A stretch of 64,000 nucleotides of DNA. Source: Muribaculaceae bacterium. GTDB taxonomy: Bacteria > Bacteroidota > Bacteroidia > Bacteroidales > Muribaculaceae. The stretch lies in contig JAFSCJ010000003.1 of NCBI GenBank assembly GCA_017436845.1, forward strand, positions 1 to 64,000, written 5' to 3'. Shown piece after piece: positions 45,957 through 55,408 of this stretch; within the stretch, counting starts at the first letter, position 1, and each line of letters starts with the position of its first letter. The position numbers and the translations under genes are program-made. The notes under the pieces were generated by a model. That model was given only the letters and a program-made list of their open reading frames with translations. It made no database searches and was not told where the DNA came from.

Positions 45957-47006
45957 TTATATAATCAACATTGCATCGCCATAGGCTCCAAAACGATAAC
46001 CCTCTTTGATTGCAACATCATAAGCATTCATAATATTGTCATAATCTCCAAATGCAGTAACCATCATTAGCATTGTAGAATAGGGGAGATGGAAATTGCT
46101 GATGAGAGATGTGGTAACAGTAAAGTCATAAGGAGGGAAGATAAATTTATTGGTCCATCCTGTATATGTTTTCATGTGTCCACCCATGCTCACAGCGCTT
46201 GCTATCCCACGAAGTACAGAAGTTCCTACTGCGCATACTTGTTTATTGGCATCTTTAGCTTTGTTTACTCGTTCTACAAGTTCGAGTTTTACTTCCATTT
46301 GTTCAGAATCCATTCGGTGTTTAGTGAGGTCTTCTACATCTATTTCACGGAAATTACCTAAACCGGAATGAAGGGTGAGGAACGCTTGGTCAATACCCTT
46401 GATTTCCATGCGTTTCAATAGCTCGCGACTGAAGTGAAGTCCTGCTGCCGGAGCTACAACGGCCCCTTCGTTCTTGGCAAATATACATTGATAGCGTTCA
46501 ACATCGTCTTCAGTCGGTTTGCGCTTGATATATTCGGGGAGTGGAGTCTCTCCAAGATCAAAAAGTGCTTTTTTGAACTCCTCATGGCTGCCATCATAAA
46601 GAAAACGAAGAGTGCGCCCGCGTGAAGTGGTGTTGTCGATAACTTCAGCTACCATTGATTCATCTTCTCCAAAATAAAGTTTGTTGCCGATGCGTATTTT
46701 TCGTGCCGGCTCAACGAGTACATCCCACAGTTTGTGCTCTGTGTTTAGCTCGCGTAGTAAAAATACTTCAATTCGTGCTCCTGTTTTTTCTTTGTTGCCA
46801 TCAAGACGAGCAGGGAAAACTTTTGTGTCATTGAAAACAAAGACGTCTCCTTCGTCAAAGTAACTGATAATATCTTTGAATATTTTATGCTCAATTTCTC
46901 CGGTTTTTCTATTTACAACCATCAAGCGAGATTCGTCACGTTGAGCGGCCGGTTCTTGGGCAATTAACTCTTCAGGGAGCTTAAATTTGAATTGAGATAA
47001 TTTCAT
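45957..47006 (-). CDS. queA: S-adenosylmethionine:tRNA ribosyltransferase-isomerase
   Basis: 349 aa. It adds the epoxy-cyclopentanediol group to 7-aminomethyl-7-deazaguanine in tRNA, making epoxyqueuosine. Motifs include [21 protein letters not shown] at the N-terminus, [27 protein letters not shown] and [21 protein letters not shown], and the end [13 protein letters not shown]. Length is normal. It lies between truB and the DUF2148 gene in a run of same-strand genes, so tRNA modification genes cluster here. Confidence 0.95.
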   Translation of the reverse strand: MKLSQFKFKLPEELIAQEPAAQRDESRLMVVNRKTGEIEHKIFKDIISYFDEGDVFVFNDTKVFPARLDGNKEKTGARIEVFLLRELNTEHKLWDVLVEPARKIRIGNKLYFGEDESMVAEVIDNTTSRGRTLRFLYDGSHEEFKKALFDLGETPLPEYIKRKPTEDDVERYQCIFAKNEGAVVAPAAGLHFSRELLKRMEIKGIDQAFLTLHSGLGNFREIDVEDLTKHRMDSEQMEVKLELVERVNKAKDANKQVCAVGTSVLRGIASAVSMGGHMKTYTGWTNKFIFPPYDFTVTTSLISNFHLPYSTMLMMVTAFGDYDNIMNAYDVAIKEGYRFGAYGDAMLII

Positions 47007-47038
47007 AATGAGTATCTTGAGTTATTAATATTTTCTGT

Positions 47039-47749
47039 TTATTTTTCTTCAGGCATAACCATTTCAATGGAGTCAAGCATTTTTACGGCATCATCAACTG
47101 ACAAGCATTGCCCAATGCTTATCTCACCCACGCGAGTGCGTCGCAATGCGGTGAGGTGTCCACCGGAATTGAGTGCTTTACCGATGTCTCGTGCTAATGC
47201 GCGTATATATGTACCTTTGCTACACACTACACGTATTGTGATACTCTCTTGAGAGTACTCCAATAACTCAATCTCGTCAATGACGAGTAGCTTGGGTTTA
47301 AGTTCAACTTCATGCCCTTTGCGAGCCATTTTGTAAGCACGTTTGCCGTCAATTTTGCATGCTGAAAAAGCCGGTGGAACTTGTTGTATTTCTCCGATGA
47401 ATTGAGATAATACATTATCTACAAGTTCTCGAGTGATGTGCTCTGTTGGAAATGTTGCATCAATTTCAGTCTCAAGGTCAAACGAGGGGGTTGTTGCACC
47501 GAGAGCTATTGTTGCGATATATTCTTTTACATGGGCTTGCAGCTCATCAATGCGTTTGGTGGCTTTTCCTGTGCACACAATCATAACACCGGTTGCCAAT
47601 GGGTCAAGGGTGCCGGCGTGTCCTACTTTGATTTTTTTGAGTTTCAATCGTCGCACAAGCATCCCTCTGATGCGTTTTACCGCATCAAATGAAGACCAAT
47701 GCAAAGGCTTGTCGATATATAATATTTCTCCTTCTATTGGGTTGAACAT
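47039..47749 (-). CDS. truB: tRNA pseudouridine-55 synthase
   Basis: 236 aa. Catalytic Asp49 lies in KVGHAGTLDPLATGVMIV. Further family signs are LHWSSFDAVKRIR, IQQVPPAFSACKIDGKRAYKMAR and CSKGTYIRALARDIG. It makes pseudouridine at position 55 of the T-loop. Four nucleotides before it ends uppP, so the two are probably translated from one message. Confidence 0.95.
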   Translation of the reverse strand: MFNPIEGEILYIDKPLHWSSFDAVKRIRGMLVRRLKLKKIKVGHAGTLDPLATGVMIVCTGKATKRIDELQAHVKEYIATIALGATTPSFDLETEIDATFPTEHITRELVDNVLSQFIGEIQQVPPAFSACKIDGKRAYKMARKGHEVELKPKLLVIDEIELLEYSQESITIRVVCSKGTYIRALARDIGKALNSGGHLTALRRTRVGEISIGQCLSVDDAVKMLDSIEMVMPEEK

Positions 47750-47752
47750 ATG

Positions 47753-48598
47753 TTACATTATTTGTAAATTGACACCACATGCAAGCATAATGAGGATGAT
47801 TGTGCCAACGATTATTCGGTACCATCCAAATGCTTTAAATCCATGTTTTGAGACAAATTCGATGAAAAATTTGATGGCAAGTACTGCTACGATAAAAGCA
47901 ACAACGTTGCCTATGATGAGTGTCGCTAAATTGTCGGTGATAAGTTCTATGCCTCCCACTTTGATGAGCTTGTATACTTTGTAAACTGTAGCGCCAAGCA
48001 TAGTGGGAACAGCAAGGAAGAATGAAAATTCAGCAGCTGCTTTGCGTGTCATCTTTTGGGACATGCCGCCAACGATTGTTGCCATTGAGCGAGATACTCC
48101 TGGTATCATTGAGATACATTGGAATAATCCTACCATGAACGCACGTTTTTGAGTCATGGGCGTGTCTTCGCTCCCTTTGTTGAAAATTTTGTCGCAAAAT
48201 AGCATAAATATTCCTCCTAAAACGAGCATTAATGCCACTACCCACACTTTCTCCAGCATTTCATCTATTGCATCACTGAATATTAAACCGAGAACAGCGG
48301 CAGGAATAAACGCAATGAATAATTTCCAATAGAAATCATATTTATGGAGTAGGCGTTTTAGTGCTGATGCTCCTTCTGGGGCAGGGGTGTTGTTTAGTTT
48401 GAAAAAACGTTTCCAATAGAGCCATACAACTGAAAGTATTGCCCCAAATTGAATGATAAAAGTGAATGCTTTCACATAATCAGTACTTTCAACACCCAAA
48501 AGGTTTTGAGTAATAATCATGTGCCCTGTTGAGGAAACAGGGAGGAACTCGGTGAGCCCTTCAACTATGGCAATTATGATTGATTGAAGAATATCCAT
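47753..48598 (-). CDS. uppP: Undecaprenyl-diphosphatase (BacA-type)
   Basis: 281 aa integral membrane enzyme that recycles the lipid carrier for wall and LPS synthesis. The active-site regions are [18 protein letters not shown] (Glu17, His26) and [16 protein letters not shown]. Seven to eight membrane helices are predicted. Located between truB and the DUF3098 gene. Confidence 0.95.
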   Translation of the reverse strand: MDILQSIIIAIVEGLTEFLPVSSTGHMIITQNLLGVESTDYVKAFTFIIQFGAILSVVWLYWKRFFKLNNTPAPEGASALKRLLHKYDFYWKLFIAFIPAAVLGLIFSDAIDEMLEKVWVVALMLVLGGIFMLFCDKIFNKGSEDTPMTQKRAFMVGLFQCISMIPGVSRSMATIVGGMSQKMTRKAAAEFSFFLAVPTMLGATVYKVYKLIKVGGIELITDNLATLIIGNVVAFIVAVLAIKFFIEFVSKHGFKAFGWYRIIVGTIILIMLACGVNLQIM

Positions 48599-48606
48599 TA
48601 GGTATT

Positions 48607-48888
48607 TTATTTATCTTTTTTAGATCGATAGATGATGCCAAACCCCATAAATAGAAATCCTAAAAATGCAATAGTAGGACCTATAATAATGCGGCGTGTA
48701 CTGAATATGTCGGGATTAAACTCTTCCGGTGTAGAACTGCTTCCAAGCATCAAAAGAAATCCTATGATAATCATCAATCCGGCAATTGCCATCAATATGA
48801 AATTGATTTTAGCAAGTGGCATACGCACATAAACATTTTTATCTTCAATGTTGCTTTCTTGATTTGGTTTTTTTGTGGATTGTGTCAT
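48607..48888 (-). CDS. DUF3098 membrane protein
   Basis: 93 aa with two membrane helices (about residues 27-48 and 67-86) and a [21 protein letters not shown] motif split over the first helix. DUF3098 is a Bacteroidota family of unknown function, commonly encoded between ftsX and uppP, as here. A role near cell division or envelope assembly is only suggested by context. Confidence 0.85.
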   Translation of the reverse strand: MTQSTKKPNQESNIEDKNVYVRMPLAKINFILMAIAGLMIIIGFLLMLGSSSTPEEFNPDIFSTRRIIIGPTIAFLGFLFMGFGIIYRSKKDK

Positions 48889-48908
48889 TATGTTATTTGT
48901 TTTAGTCG

Positions 48909-49778
48909 TTATTTAAACATGTCATCATAATCAATGCGCAGATATTTGTTAGTTGCCAATAATGCAGCGAGTGCGCAAATTATGATGCCGAGTAATATAA
49001 TAGAGGCAAATACCCATGCAATGGATTCGAGATTGATGACATTGAGTATTGCTGAGTCAAGAGTTTGAATATAGTAAATTGTGCCTGCTAAAATCAGAAT
49101 AGCGATTATGGCAGCAATGAATCCATGCAGAATGTTGTTGATGATAAATGGTCGGCGAATAAATCCGGCAGTAGCTCCAACGAGTTTCATGGTGTGGATT
49201 AAGAAGCGACGAGAATATATCGTGAGTCTGATGGTGTTGTTGATTAGTACAAATGATATGAGCATTAACGCTGCTGAGATGAGTACCAAAATAAATGCGA
49301 TGCTTTGAATGTTGTTGTTGATTGCATCAATCATATCGGAGTGTACTTTAATCTCCGAAATACATTGATTTGATTGGAAGAGTGATGTGATTTTTTTGAT
49401 GCTATCAACATTGGCATACTCATGTTTTACTTTTACCTCAAATTCCGGACTGAATGGATTTACACCAAGCAGTTCAATTAGGTCTTCGCCTGTGTCTTCT
49501 TGCCATTTGCGTAGAGCATCATCGGCCGAGTGAAATTTAAAATTTGAAACATAATTGGCATTGGTCCAATGTTGCTTTAATTGATTTATTTCTTGGATGG
49601 AAACAGACTCTTTTAATATTATATCAAATCCCATGTTAGATTTAATATTATTAGTTACAGAATTGGCTGCTATACCCATTAATGCGACAATGCCAAGTAA
49701 TAATAATACTAAAGCAACGCTTATTGTAGATGTTATTTGAGCGCTGTATGTCGATATGCCTGAACGTTTCTTTTTCAT
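48909..49778 (-). CDS. ftsX: Cell-division ABC-type permease FtsX
   Basis: 289 aa with the FtsX plan: a cytoplasmic N-terminal tail, helix 1 (about 17-40), an extracytoplasmic domain (about 45-160, with DIILKESVSIQEINQLKQHW), then three helices (about 165-285). It works with the ATPase FtsE to activate wall hydrolases at the septum. No ftsE is seen next to it. First gene of the minus run that continues through uppP, truB and queA. Confidence 0.92.
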   Translation of the reverse strand: MKKKRSGISTYSAQITSTISVALVLLLLGIVALMGIAANSVTNNIKSNMGFDIILKESVSIQEINQLKQHWTNANYVSNFKFHSADDALRKWQEDTGEDLIELLGVNPFSPEFEVKVKHEYANVDSIKKITSLFQSNQCISEIKVHSDMIDAINNNIQSIAFILVLISAALMLISFVLINNTIRLTIYSRRFLIHTMKLVGATAGFIRRPFIINNILHGFIAAIIAILILAGTIYYIQTLDSAILNVINLESIAWVFASIILLGIIICALAALLATNKYLRIDYDDMFK

Positions 49779-49823
49779 AAATTTAACGAGGGGGTGTATA
49801 GAGCCTATTCATCCTAATAAACT

Positions 49824-49856
49824 GCAAAATTAATACATAAAAAGCCCCTTGTCAAG
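49824..49856 (-). promoter_or_regulatory. Promoter of the ftsX-queA run
   Basis: On the minus strand CTTG (49856-49853), a 20-nt spacer and TAATTTTGC (49832-49824) match the Bacteroides promoter with one mismatch in the -33 box. Confidence 0.6.
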
Positions 49857-49887
49857 ATTAAAAAGCGAAAAACTGACAAAAAAATGT

Positions 49888-49896
49888 TATCTTTGC
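49888..49896 (+). promoter_or_regulatory. -7 element before the His-rich gene
   Basis: TATCTTTGC is an exact TAnnTTTGC match 22 nt before the GTG start at 49918. No clear TTTG is seen at the -33 distance, so activation by a regulator is possible. Confidence 0.5.
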
Positions 49897-49917
49897 GCTC
49901 AAATTAATTAGTAAAGT

Positions 49918-50259
49918 GTGAAAAACGATAGAAAGCGCATATTGATATCAGTGTTAATGCTGATGCTTTTCTTGTCTTATCAGGCAGGATTTTCGTTATT
50001 TACCCACACCCACACTATTGATGGTATAAAGATTGTCCACTCTCACCCTTATGCGGGAGACAATCACGCTCACACCGATGCTCAAATTTTTGCTATCTCA
50101 CATTTGTCAACTTTTTTGGGAGAGGAAGTTAGTGTCTCGAGTGGCGATTATGTTGTATATGAAATTATAAATAAAATAGGCTCTGAAGTTGAATGTGTCA
50201 ATTTCAAAAAAGTCAATATTGAAAACGTAAACTTTCGTGCACCCCCTTTTTGTTGCTAA
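49918..50259 (+). CDS. Small His-rich exported protein before a TonB receptor
   Basis: 113 aa starting with GTG. One hydrophobic N-terminal segment (residues 8-28), then a His cluster FTHTHTIDGIKIVHSHPY and GDNHAHTDAQ (eight His in about 30 residues). The end is APPFCC. Similar small proteins precede TonB receptors in other Bacteroidales as I recall. The His clusters suggest binding of zinc, copper or another transition metal in the periplasm. I know no named family. It is 61 nt upstream of the receptor gene, so likely one operon. Confidence 0.7.
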   Translation: MKNDRKRILISVLMLMLFLSYQAGFSLFTHTHTIDGIKIVHSHPYAGDNHAHTDAQIFAISHLSTFLGEEVSVSSGDYVVYEIINKIGSEVECVNFKKVNIENVNFRAPPFCC

Positions 50260-50320
50260 ATCATAGGACCTCACTCCTCAAAAAATTACATTATTAATTA
50301 GCAACAAAATAATCCTTATA

Positions 50321-52693
50321 ATGAAAAAGATTTTTATGCTGCTTGCTCTCATTGTTATGAGCGCAACAGTTGTTATGCGTGCAGAATCTTCTGCTCAACA
50401 CCATGGGCACAATCATAACCACAAACATGATCATCGTCAAGGGAACTCTATTTATGGTCATGTAATTGACGATGTTACAGAAGATGATATTGCCTATGCT
50501 GCAGTACTCATAGTAGAAACCGGCCAAGGGCTTAATACTGATGAATATGGTAAATTTCAATTTAATCATATTCCGGAAGGAGAATATACATTGAGAGTTC
50601 AACTCATAGGTTATCATACTCAAGAGCTAAAAGTGAAAGTATCAAAAGATGTCCCTCTTGACGTGCATGTAAAGATGCCTGTAGAAGGTCTTTTGACTGA
50701 AGAAGTTGTCGTTTCTGCAAGTCGCAATGCTGTGCGTCGTTGTGAAGCTCCGGTTGTTGTAAATGTATTGAATACAAAAACTTTTGAGCAGACAAATTCA
50801 ACAGATCTTGCCAAATCATTAAATTATCAATCGGGATTGCGCGTTGAAAACAGTTGTCAAAACTGTGCATTTCCTCAAGTGCGCATAAATGGATTGGAAG
50901 GTCCTTATTCTCAAATTTTGATTAACAGCCGTCCTGTTGTGAGTGCATTATCAGGAGTGTATGGCTTGGAGCAAATACCTGTAAACATGATTGACCGTGT
51001 TGAGGTCGTGCGTGGAGGTGGCTCTGCATTATTTGGCGCAAATGCTGTTGGTGGAACAATTAATATTATTACTAAAGAACCTGTGCAAAACTCGTTTAGT
51101 GTAGCTTCAACATTATCATGCATGGATGGTGACGCATGGGAACAAGTGGTTAATGCCAATGCTTCTTTAGTATCTTCTGATGGAACTTATGGAATTGCTC
51201 TTTACGAAAGTTATCGCAACCGTAATCCCTATGACCGTGATGGGGATAGTTTTTCAGAAGTGGGAAAATTGAATGCAAATACATTTGGTCTTAATGCTTA
51301 TTATAAACCATCACATTATAGCAAAATAAATCTTGAATATCACACGACCAATGAGTTTCGTCGTGGCGGTAATGCCTTTGACTTGGAACCATTCCAATCA
51401 GATATAACAGAGCAAACAAAACACATTATCAATAGTGGTGGTGTGAGTTATGACCAATTTTTTGATGGATATAAACACAAGATGTCAATTTATAGCTCTG
51501 TGCAACACATTGATAGAAATAGTTACTATGGCGCTCAACAAAATCCTGATGCATACGGAAAAACCGATGATATAACATGGGTTGCAGGAGGTATGTATGT
51601 GGGCAATTATAACAAATGTTTGTTTGCTCCTGCTACATTTACTGCCGGAGTTGAGTATCAAAACAATTCTATGCATGATGTGATGATTGGCTATAATCGC
51701 GACATGAAGCAAGATGTTGAGATTTTTGGCGGTTTTTTGCAGAATGAATGGAAAATGCGATTGTTTACTTTGCTTGCAGGTTTCCGTATTGATAATCACA
51801 ATCTTATCGATAATCCTATCTTCAGCCCTCGTGTAAACTTGATGTATAAGCCTACTGACAAATTTCAAACACGCTTGACTTGGTCAACCGGTTTCCGTGC
51901 GCCTCAAGCCTATGATGAAGACCTCCACATTACAGCAGTAGGGGGAGAGGGTACTCTCATTTACCTTGCCGATGGATTGAAACCCGAAAAGTCTAATAGC
52001 TTCAGTGGCTCTATCGACTGGGTATTTAATGTGGGACATTGGCAAGCAAATGTACTTCTTGAAGGATTTTATACTGACTTGCGCGATGCCTTTATCCTTG
52101 AAACAGTAGGACACGATGAGCAGGGAAATATGCTTCAAGAACGTCGCAATGGTAGTGGCGCTCGTGTATATGGTGCAAATCTTGATTTCAAGATAGCCCA
52201 TGGAAATGATATTGCTTTGCAACTTGGATTTACTGCTCAACGTAGCCGTTATAAAGAATATGAGTATTGGAGTGAAAACGAAGAGGTCGCACCAACCAAA
52301 AACATGATGCGTACTCCTGATTATTATGGTTATTTTACATTGTCTGGATCTCCATTTAAGAATTTTGATTGGTCATTGTCAGGTATTTATACTGGTAAGA
52401 TGCATGTCCCTCATTTTGCTCCTGATTTTTCAGAAATTCCGGCTGATTATCCCTATTCATATATCGAAAATGACATATTGGAACACACCCCCTCATTCTT
52501 TGACTTAAATGTTAAGCTCAACTACACATTTATTCTCAAAGATCACCTAAAACTTCAAGTAAATGCCGGCATACAAAATATTCTTGACGAATTCCAAAAA
52601 GACCTTGATAAAGGAGGTTACCGTGATTCAGGATATTTCTATGGGCCCACAGCTCCTCGCACATTCTTCGTAGGCTTCAAGTTCTTCAACTAA
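50321..52693 (+). CDS. TonB-dependent receptor with a His-rich N-terminus (probable metal uptake)
   Basis: 790 aa. Signal peptide to about residue 21. A His-rich stretch follows (AQHHGHNHNHKHDHRQGN, about 25-43), then a carboxypeptidase-regulatory-like domain (about 45-125). The plug has ENSCQNCAFPQVRINGLEGP (a C-x2-C pair) and VEVVRGGGSALFGANAVGGTINI. A beta-barrel ends in FFVGFKFFN. Size and plug fit siderophore, metal-chelate or cobalamin receptors rather than SusC. The His-rich tail and the His-rich neighbour favour free or chelated metal. No Fur- or Zur-type site was identified. Confidence 0.82.
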   Translation: MKKIFMLLALIVMSATVVMRAESSAQHHGHNHNHKHDHRQGNSIYGHVIDDVTEDDIAYAAVLIVETGQGLNTDEYGKFQFNHIPEGEYTLRVQLIGYHTQELKVKVSKDVPLDVHVKMPVEGLLTEEVVVSASRNAVRRCEAPVVVNVLNTKTFEQTNSTDLAKSLNYQSGLRVENSCQNCAFPQVRINGLEGPYSQILINSRPVVSALSGVYGLEQIPVNMIDRVEVVRGGGSALFGANAVGGTINIITKEPVQNSFSVASTLSCMDGDAWEQVVNANASLVSSDGTYGIALYESYRNRNPYDRDGDSFSEVGKLNANTFGLNAYYKPSHYSKINLEYHTTNEFRRGGNAFDLEPFQSDITEQTKHIINSGGVSYDQFFDGYKHKMSIYSSVQHIDRNSYYGAQQNPDAYGKTDDITWVAGGMYVGNYNKCLFAPATFTAGVEYQNNSMHDVMIGYNRDMKQDVEIFGGFLQNEWKMRLFTLLAGFRIDNHNLIDNPIFSPRVNLMYKPTDKFQTRLTWSTGFRAPQAYDEDLHITAVGGEGTLIYLADGLKPEKSNSFSGSIDWVFNVGHWQANVLLEGFYTDLRDAFILETVGHDEQGNMLQERRNGSGARVYGANLDFKIAHGNDIALQLGFTAQRSRYKEYEYWSENEEVAPTKNMMRTPDYYGYFTLSGSPFKNFDWSLSGIYTGKMHVPHFAPDFSEIPADYPYSYIENDILEHTPSFFDLNVKLNYTFILKDHLKLQVNAGIQNILDEFQKDLDKGGYRDSGYFYGPTAPRTFFVGFKFFN

Positions 52694-52715
52694 TAAAGAT
52701 TTATAGATTTAATAC

Positions 52716-52754
52716 AAGTGGTGTCGATATTTATATTTTGGCACCACTTTTTCG
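52716..52754 (+). terminator. Terminator after the TonB receptor
   Basis: AAGTGGTG (52716-52723) pairs with CACCACTT (52742-52749), followed by TTTTCG. It lies 23 nt after the stop. Confidence 0.82.
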
Positions 52755-53078
52755 TTAATTAAAATAAATTTGTTTAATTTGCATTTTGAAAACAACAAAA
52801 AGATTGCCTATGTAACAAAACAGACAAAAGACATATAGATAAAGAGCGTTAGCTTGTATTCTTGCTTATCGAAAATCGCCAATTAGAATAAGCACCAAGA
52901 GTAAAAGTTGATGCTCACGCTATCATATAGCGTGGGCTTTTACTTGTATATGGTGCAGTGGTGTTTGGCGATACCTCGATAAGCGTAGACAAAGTTATTG
53001 GTCCACGCATTTTTATTGTCTATACCTCAATTTTTTGGACTCATATTGTTATAGAATTAATTATTTAGACTTTAAAAA
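52755..53078. other. Gene-free spacer holding a long imperfect hairpin (candidate structured RNA or small palindromic element)
   Basis: No gene is seen. Nested complementary pairs span 52864-52984: GCTTATCG with CGATAAGC (52977-52984), TCGCC (52876-52880) with GGCGA (52967-52971), GCACCA (52892-52897) with TGGTGC (52951-52956), GTAAAAG (52901-52907) with CTTTTAC (52937-52943), and a nearly perfect apex GCTCACGCTAT-CAT-ATAGCGTGGGC around 52913-52937. The order is strictly nested, so the whole forms one 121-nt rod. I recognise no named RNA family. Confidence 0.6.
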
Positions 53079-53750
53079 ATGAGAAAAATAATATTGATGT
53101 TAATGTTCCTGCTGTCGGTATGTTGTTTTGCGCAGGATGTAATCGTGAAGAAAAATGGATCAACAGTTGTATGCCGTGTTGTCAATGTTAATTCATCAGA
53201 GGTAGTATATAAGAAATGGTCAGATTTAAAAGGCGCAAATTATGTTATGAACGCATCTGATGTTTCAACTATAAACTATTCTGATGGAAGGACGGAGACA
53301 CTCTCTATCTCAGCAAAGAATGAATATGCTCCCGGTCTTCAAAATAATGGACAGGCGCATGTCAGTGATAATGCTTTGTTGATGATGAATAGTGAAATGT
53401 CGGGGTATCAAGCAAAATATAAGCGATTAAAAAGAACGGCATGGATTGGGGGTGGAATTTTAGTAGGACTCGGAATAGGAGCAATTTTTATTTTAGGTGA
53501 AGATTCTGTTGATAATCTTAATGCACATGTTGGTGGTGGATTAATTGCTGCTGGGGTTGTATGGACGGGATCTTTTTTGTACTCCGCAAGTAGGTATAAA
53601 AAAGCTAATTTGATGACTCGGGTGAGTCCTATGTGGCAAAATGAGATACATTTAAATGATGGAACCTCATTTGCGTTTGGCGTAGATGCAATTTGCGATA
53701 ATGTCTGTAAAGATAGGACATTTGGTGTAGGCTTGAGATATAATTTCTAA
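53079..53750 (+). CDS. Exported protein of unknown function with a membrane hairpin
   Basis: 223 aa. Signal peptide residues 1-18 (CCFA|QD). The N-terminal part (DVIVKKNGSTVVCRVVNVNSSEVVYKKW) is a small beta domain common in Bacteroidota exported proteins. Two glycine-rich hydrophobic segments follow (about 122-140 and 150-170, WIGGGILVGLGIGAIFIL and GGGLIAAGVVWTGSFLY), and the C-terminus ends in a beta-signal-like GVGLRYNF. I do not recognise a function. It is 10 nt upstream of a lipoprotein gene and likely co-transcribed with it. Confidence 0.65.
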   Translation: MRKIILMLMFLLSVCCFAQDVIVKKNGSTVVCRVVNVNSSEVVYKKWSDLKGANYVMNASDVSTINYSDGRTETLSISAKNEYAPGLQNNGQAHVSDNALLMMNSEMSGYQAKYKRLKRTAWIGGGILVGLGIGAIFILGEDSVDNLNAHVGGGLIAAGVVWTGSFLYSASRYKKANLMTRVSPMWQNEIHLNDGTSFAFGVDAICDNVCKDRTFGVGLRYNF

Positions 53751-53760
53751 TGGACTGATT

Positions 53761-54141
53761 ATGAGAATTAAAACGTTAGTTGTGCTTTTTGCGCTTATTT
53801 GCGCAATATTAATCAGTTCATGTGGCTCATCTCGTTCTGGTGCACATAGCAATAATGCTTATAATGCTCCTAAAACAAGCATTAAAAGTATAAATGAGTA
53901 TGATTTAAATGTGTCATCTGAGGGAGTTACATATACAATTGATATATCCACGCCTGAAGGTAGAGCAAAATTAAATGGATTGTCTGTTAAAGAAGCAGAG
54001 GACTTAGCTCTTACGGAAGCTGTTATAAAATATGGGTGTGCAATGCTTGTCAATCCACAGTATACTAATTTAACAAAAGGGAAAAAGGTGTTGCGTATTA
54101 CTGTTTATGGTTTCCCCGCAAAATATAAAAACTCAAAATAG
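53761..54141 (+). CDS. Small lipoprotein of unknown function
   Basis: 126 aa with lipobox LISSCGSSRS (Cys21). The mature part has YDLNVSSEGVTYTIDISTPEGRAKLNG, then an alpha/beta segment EAEDLALTEAVIKYGCAMLVNPQYTN that ends GKKVLRITVYGFPAKYK. This resembles small Bacteroidales lipoproteins with a conserved MLVNPQY-type core and no known role. Second gene after the exported protein above. Confidence 0.65.
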   Translation: MRIKTLVVLFALICAILISSCGSSRSGAHSNNAYNAPKTSIKSINEYDLNVSSEGVTYTIDISTPEGRAKLNGLSVKEAEDLALTEAVIKYGCAMLVNPQYTNLTKGKKVLRITVYGFPAKYKNSK

Positions 54142-54198
54142 ATAAAATTATGTATTAGATGTACCTTGCATTAAGATAGATAAAAAGTTAGTATTATA

Positions 54199-55395
54199 TT
54201 AACGGAGTTTGTGGCGGTTGAAATGGCTCGCTGTGTGCCATAGAAACGCCACAAACCCTATTATGCATACTCCTGTCGCTACGGCATAGGCTGTGTGATA
54301 GGAGAGATGTTCGGCTATTGAGCCTCCGATGAGAACTCCAATCCCAAGCCCTAAATCCCATGATGTGAGATAGGTAGAATTTGCTGTTCCGCGTCGACTG
54401 TTTGGAGCGAGGTCGATAAATACCGTTTGAAATGATGGGCACATAGCTCCATAGCCACACCCTAATACTAATGCCGATGTGTAGTACCCATCGGGAGTGC
54501 GCCATAGTACAAACATTGCAAAACCGATAATCGTAATCGCCATACCAACACCGATGTTTCGTGTAATCAATCCTTTTTTTATCCATTGGGCTGATAACAG
54601 ACGAGCGCCTATGAGTCCAATTGCAAGCAACAAGAAAAATAATCCGCTACCGCCATCGATGCCCACCTCATCTTTTCCATATATCGCTACATAGGTTGAT
54701 AGTATTCCGTAGGCAAAAGAGTAATACATTACCATTGCACTTTCAGGTATTGCATTTGTGAGGAAAAATCGATCGAGGGAAATGGGTTGTTTCCCTTTAA
54801 TTATCTCTCGTTGTTTATTTTTAATAGTAGAGTTTAGCAATAAACCTAATCCTGAAGTGATGAGTGCAGTGATAAAAATAATATCGGGGTTTATGCCATG
54901 GTCATACATGTACATAGAAAGTGAGGGACCTATTGCCATAGCGAGATTATTACTTACTCCGTAGTAACCAATTCCTTCTGCTCGACGAGAGGAAGCCAAT
55001 ACATCTATTGCCATAGTGCTATTGGCAACAGTTGCTGCACCAAATGTAAATCCATGTAACGCTCGGATTATGGCAAATAGCAGTATGGTGCCGGCAATGA
55101 GATATCCGGCAAAGAAGATAAAGAAAGAGAAATAACACATTAGTAGGACCGGTTTTCGAGGGAAACTGTCAACGATAAATCCACCAAATGGACGTATGAT
55201 GAGTGCAGTAACGGTGTATCCTGAAAGTATGATGCCTATCAACTGCTTGTCGGCGTCAAATGAGTCTCGCAGATAGAAAGGCAACATGGGCAGTAGTAAA
55301 TAGAACGAAAAGAAGAGCAGGAAATTTGCAATGCATACGGCTATATAGTTCCTGTTCCACAGCGCCTCTTTGGGCTGAGAAATCATTTGTGCCAT
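54199..55395 (-). CDS. MFS transporter (drug/metabolite efflux type)
   Basis: 398 aa, 12 membrane helices. The MFS loop motif appears as GGFIVDSFPRKPVLLM (about residues 75-90). Later features are GFTFGAATVANSTMAIDVLASSRRAEGIGYYGVSNNL, typical of the DHA1-like efflux families, and NSRRGTANSTYLTSWDLGLGIG. The substrate is unknown. It lies 13 nt after miaB and may be carried on the same transcript. Confidence 0.82.
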   Translation of the reverse strand: MAQMISQPKEALWNRNYIAVCIANFLLFFSFYLLLPMLPFYLRDSFDADKQLIGIILSGYTVTALIIRPFGGFIVDSFPRKPVLLMCYFSFFIFFAGYLIAGTILLFAIIRALHGFTFGAATVANSTMAIDVLASSRRAEGIGYYGVSNNLAMAIGPSLSMYMYDHGINPDIIFITALITSGLGLLLNSTIKNKQREIIKGKQPISLDRFFLTNAIPESAMVMYYSFAYGILSTYVAIYGKDEVGIDGGSGLFFLLLAIGLIGARLLSAQWIKKGLITRNIGVGMAITIIGFAMFVLWRTPDGYYTSALVLGCGYGAMCPSFQTVFIDLAPNSRRGTANSTYLTSWDLGLGIGVLIGGSIAEHLSYHTAYAVATGVCIIGFVAFLWHTASHFNRHKLR

Positions 55396-55408
55396 ATATT
55401 ACAGAAGT

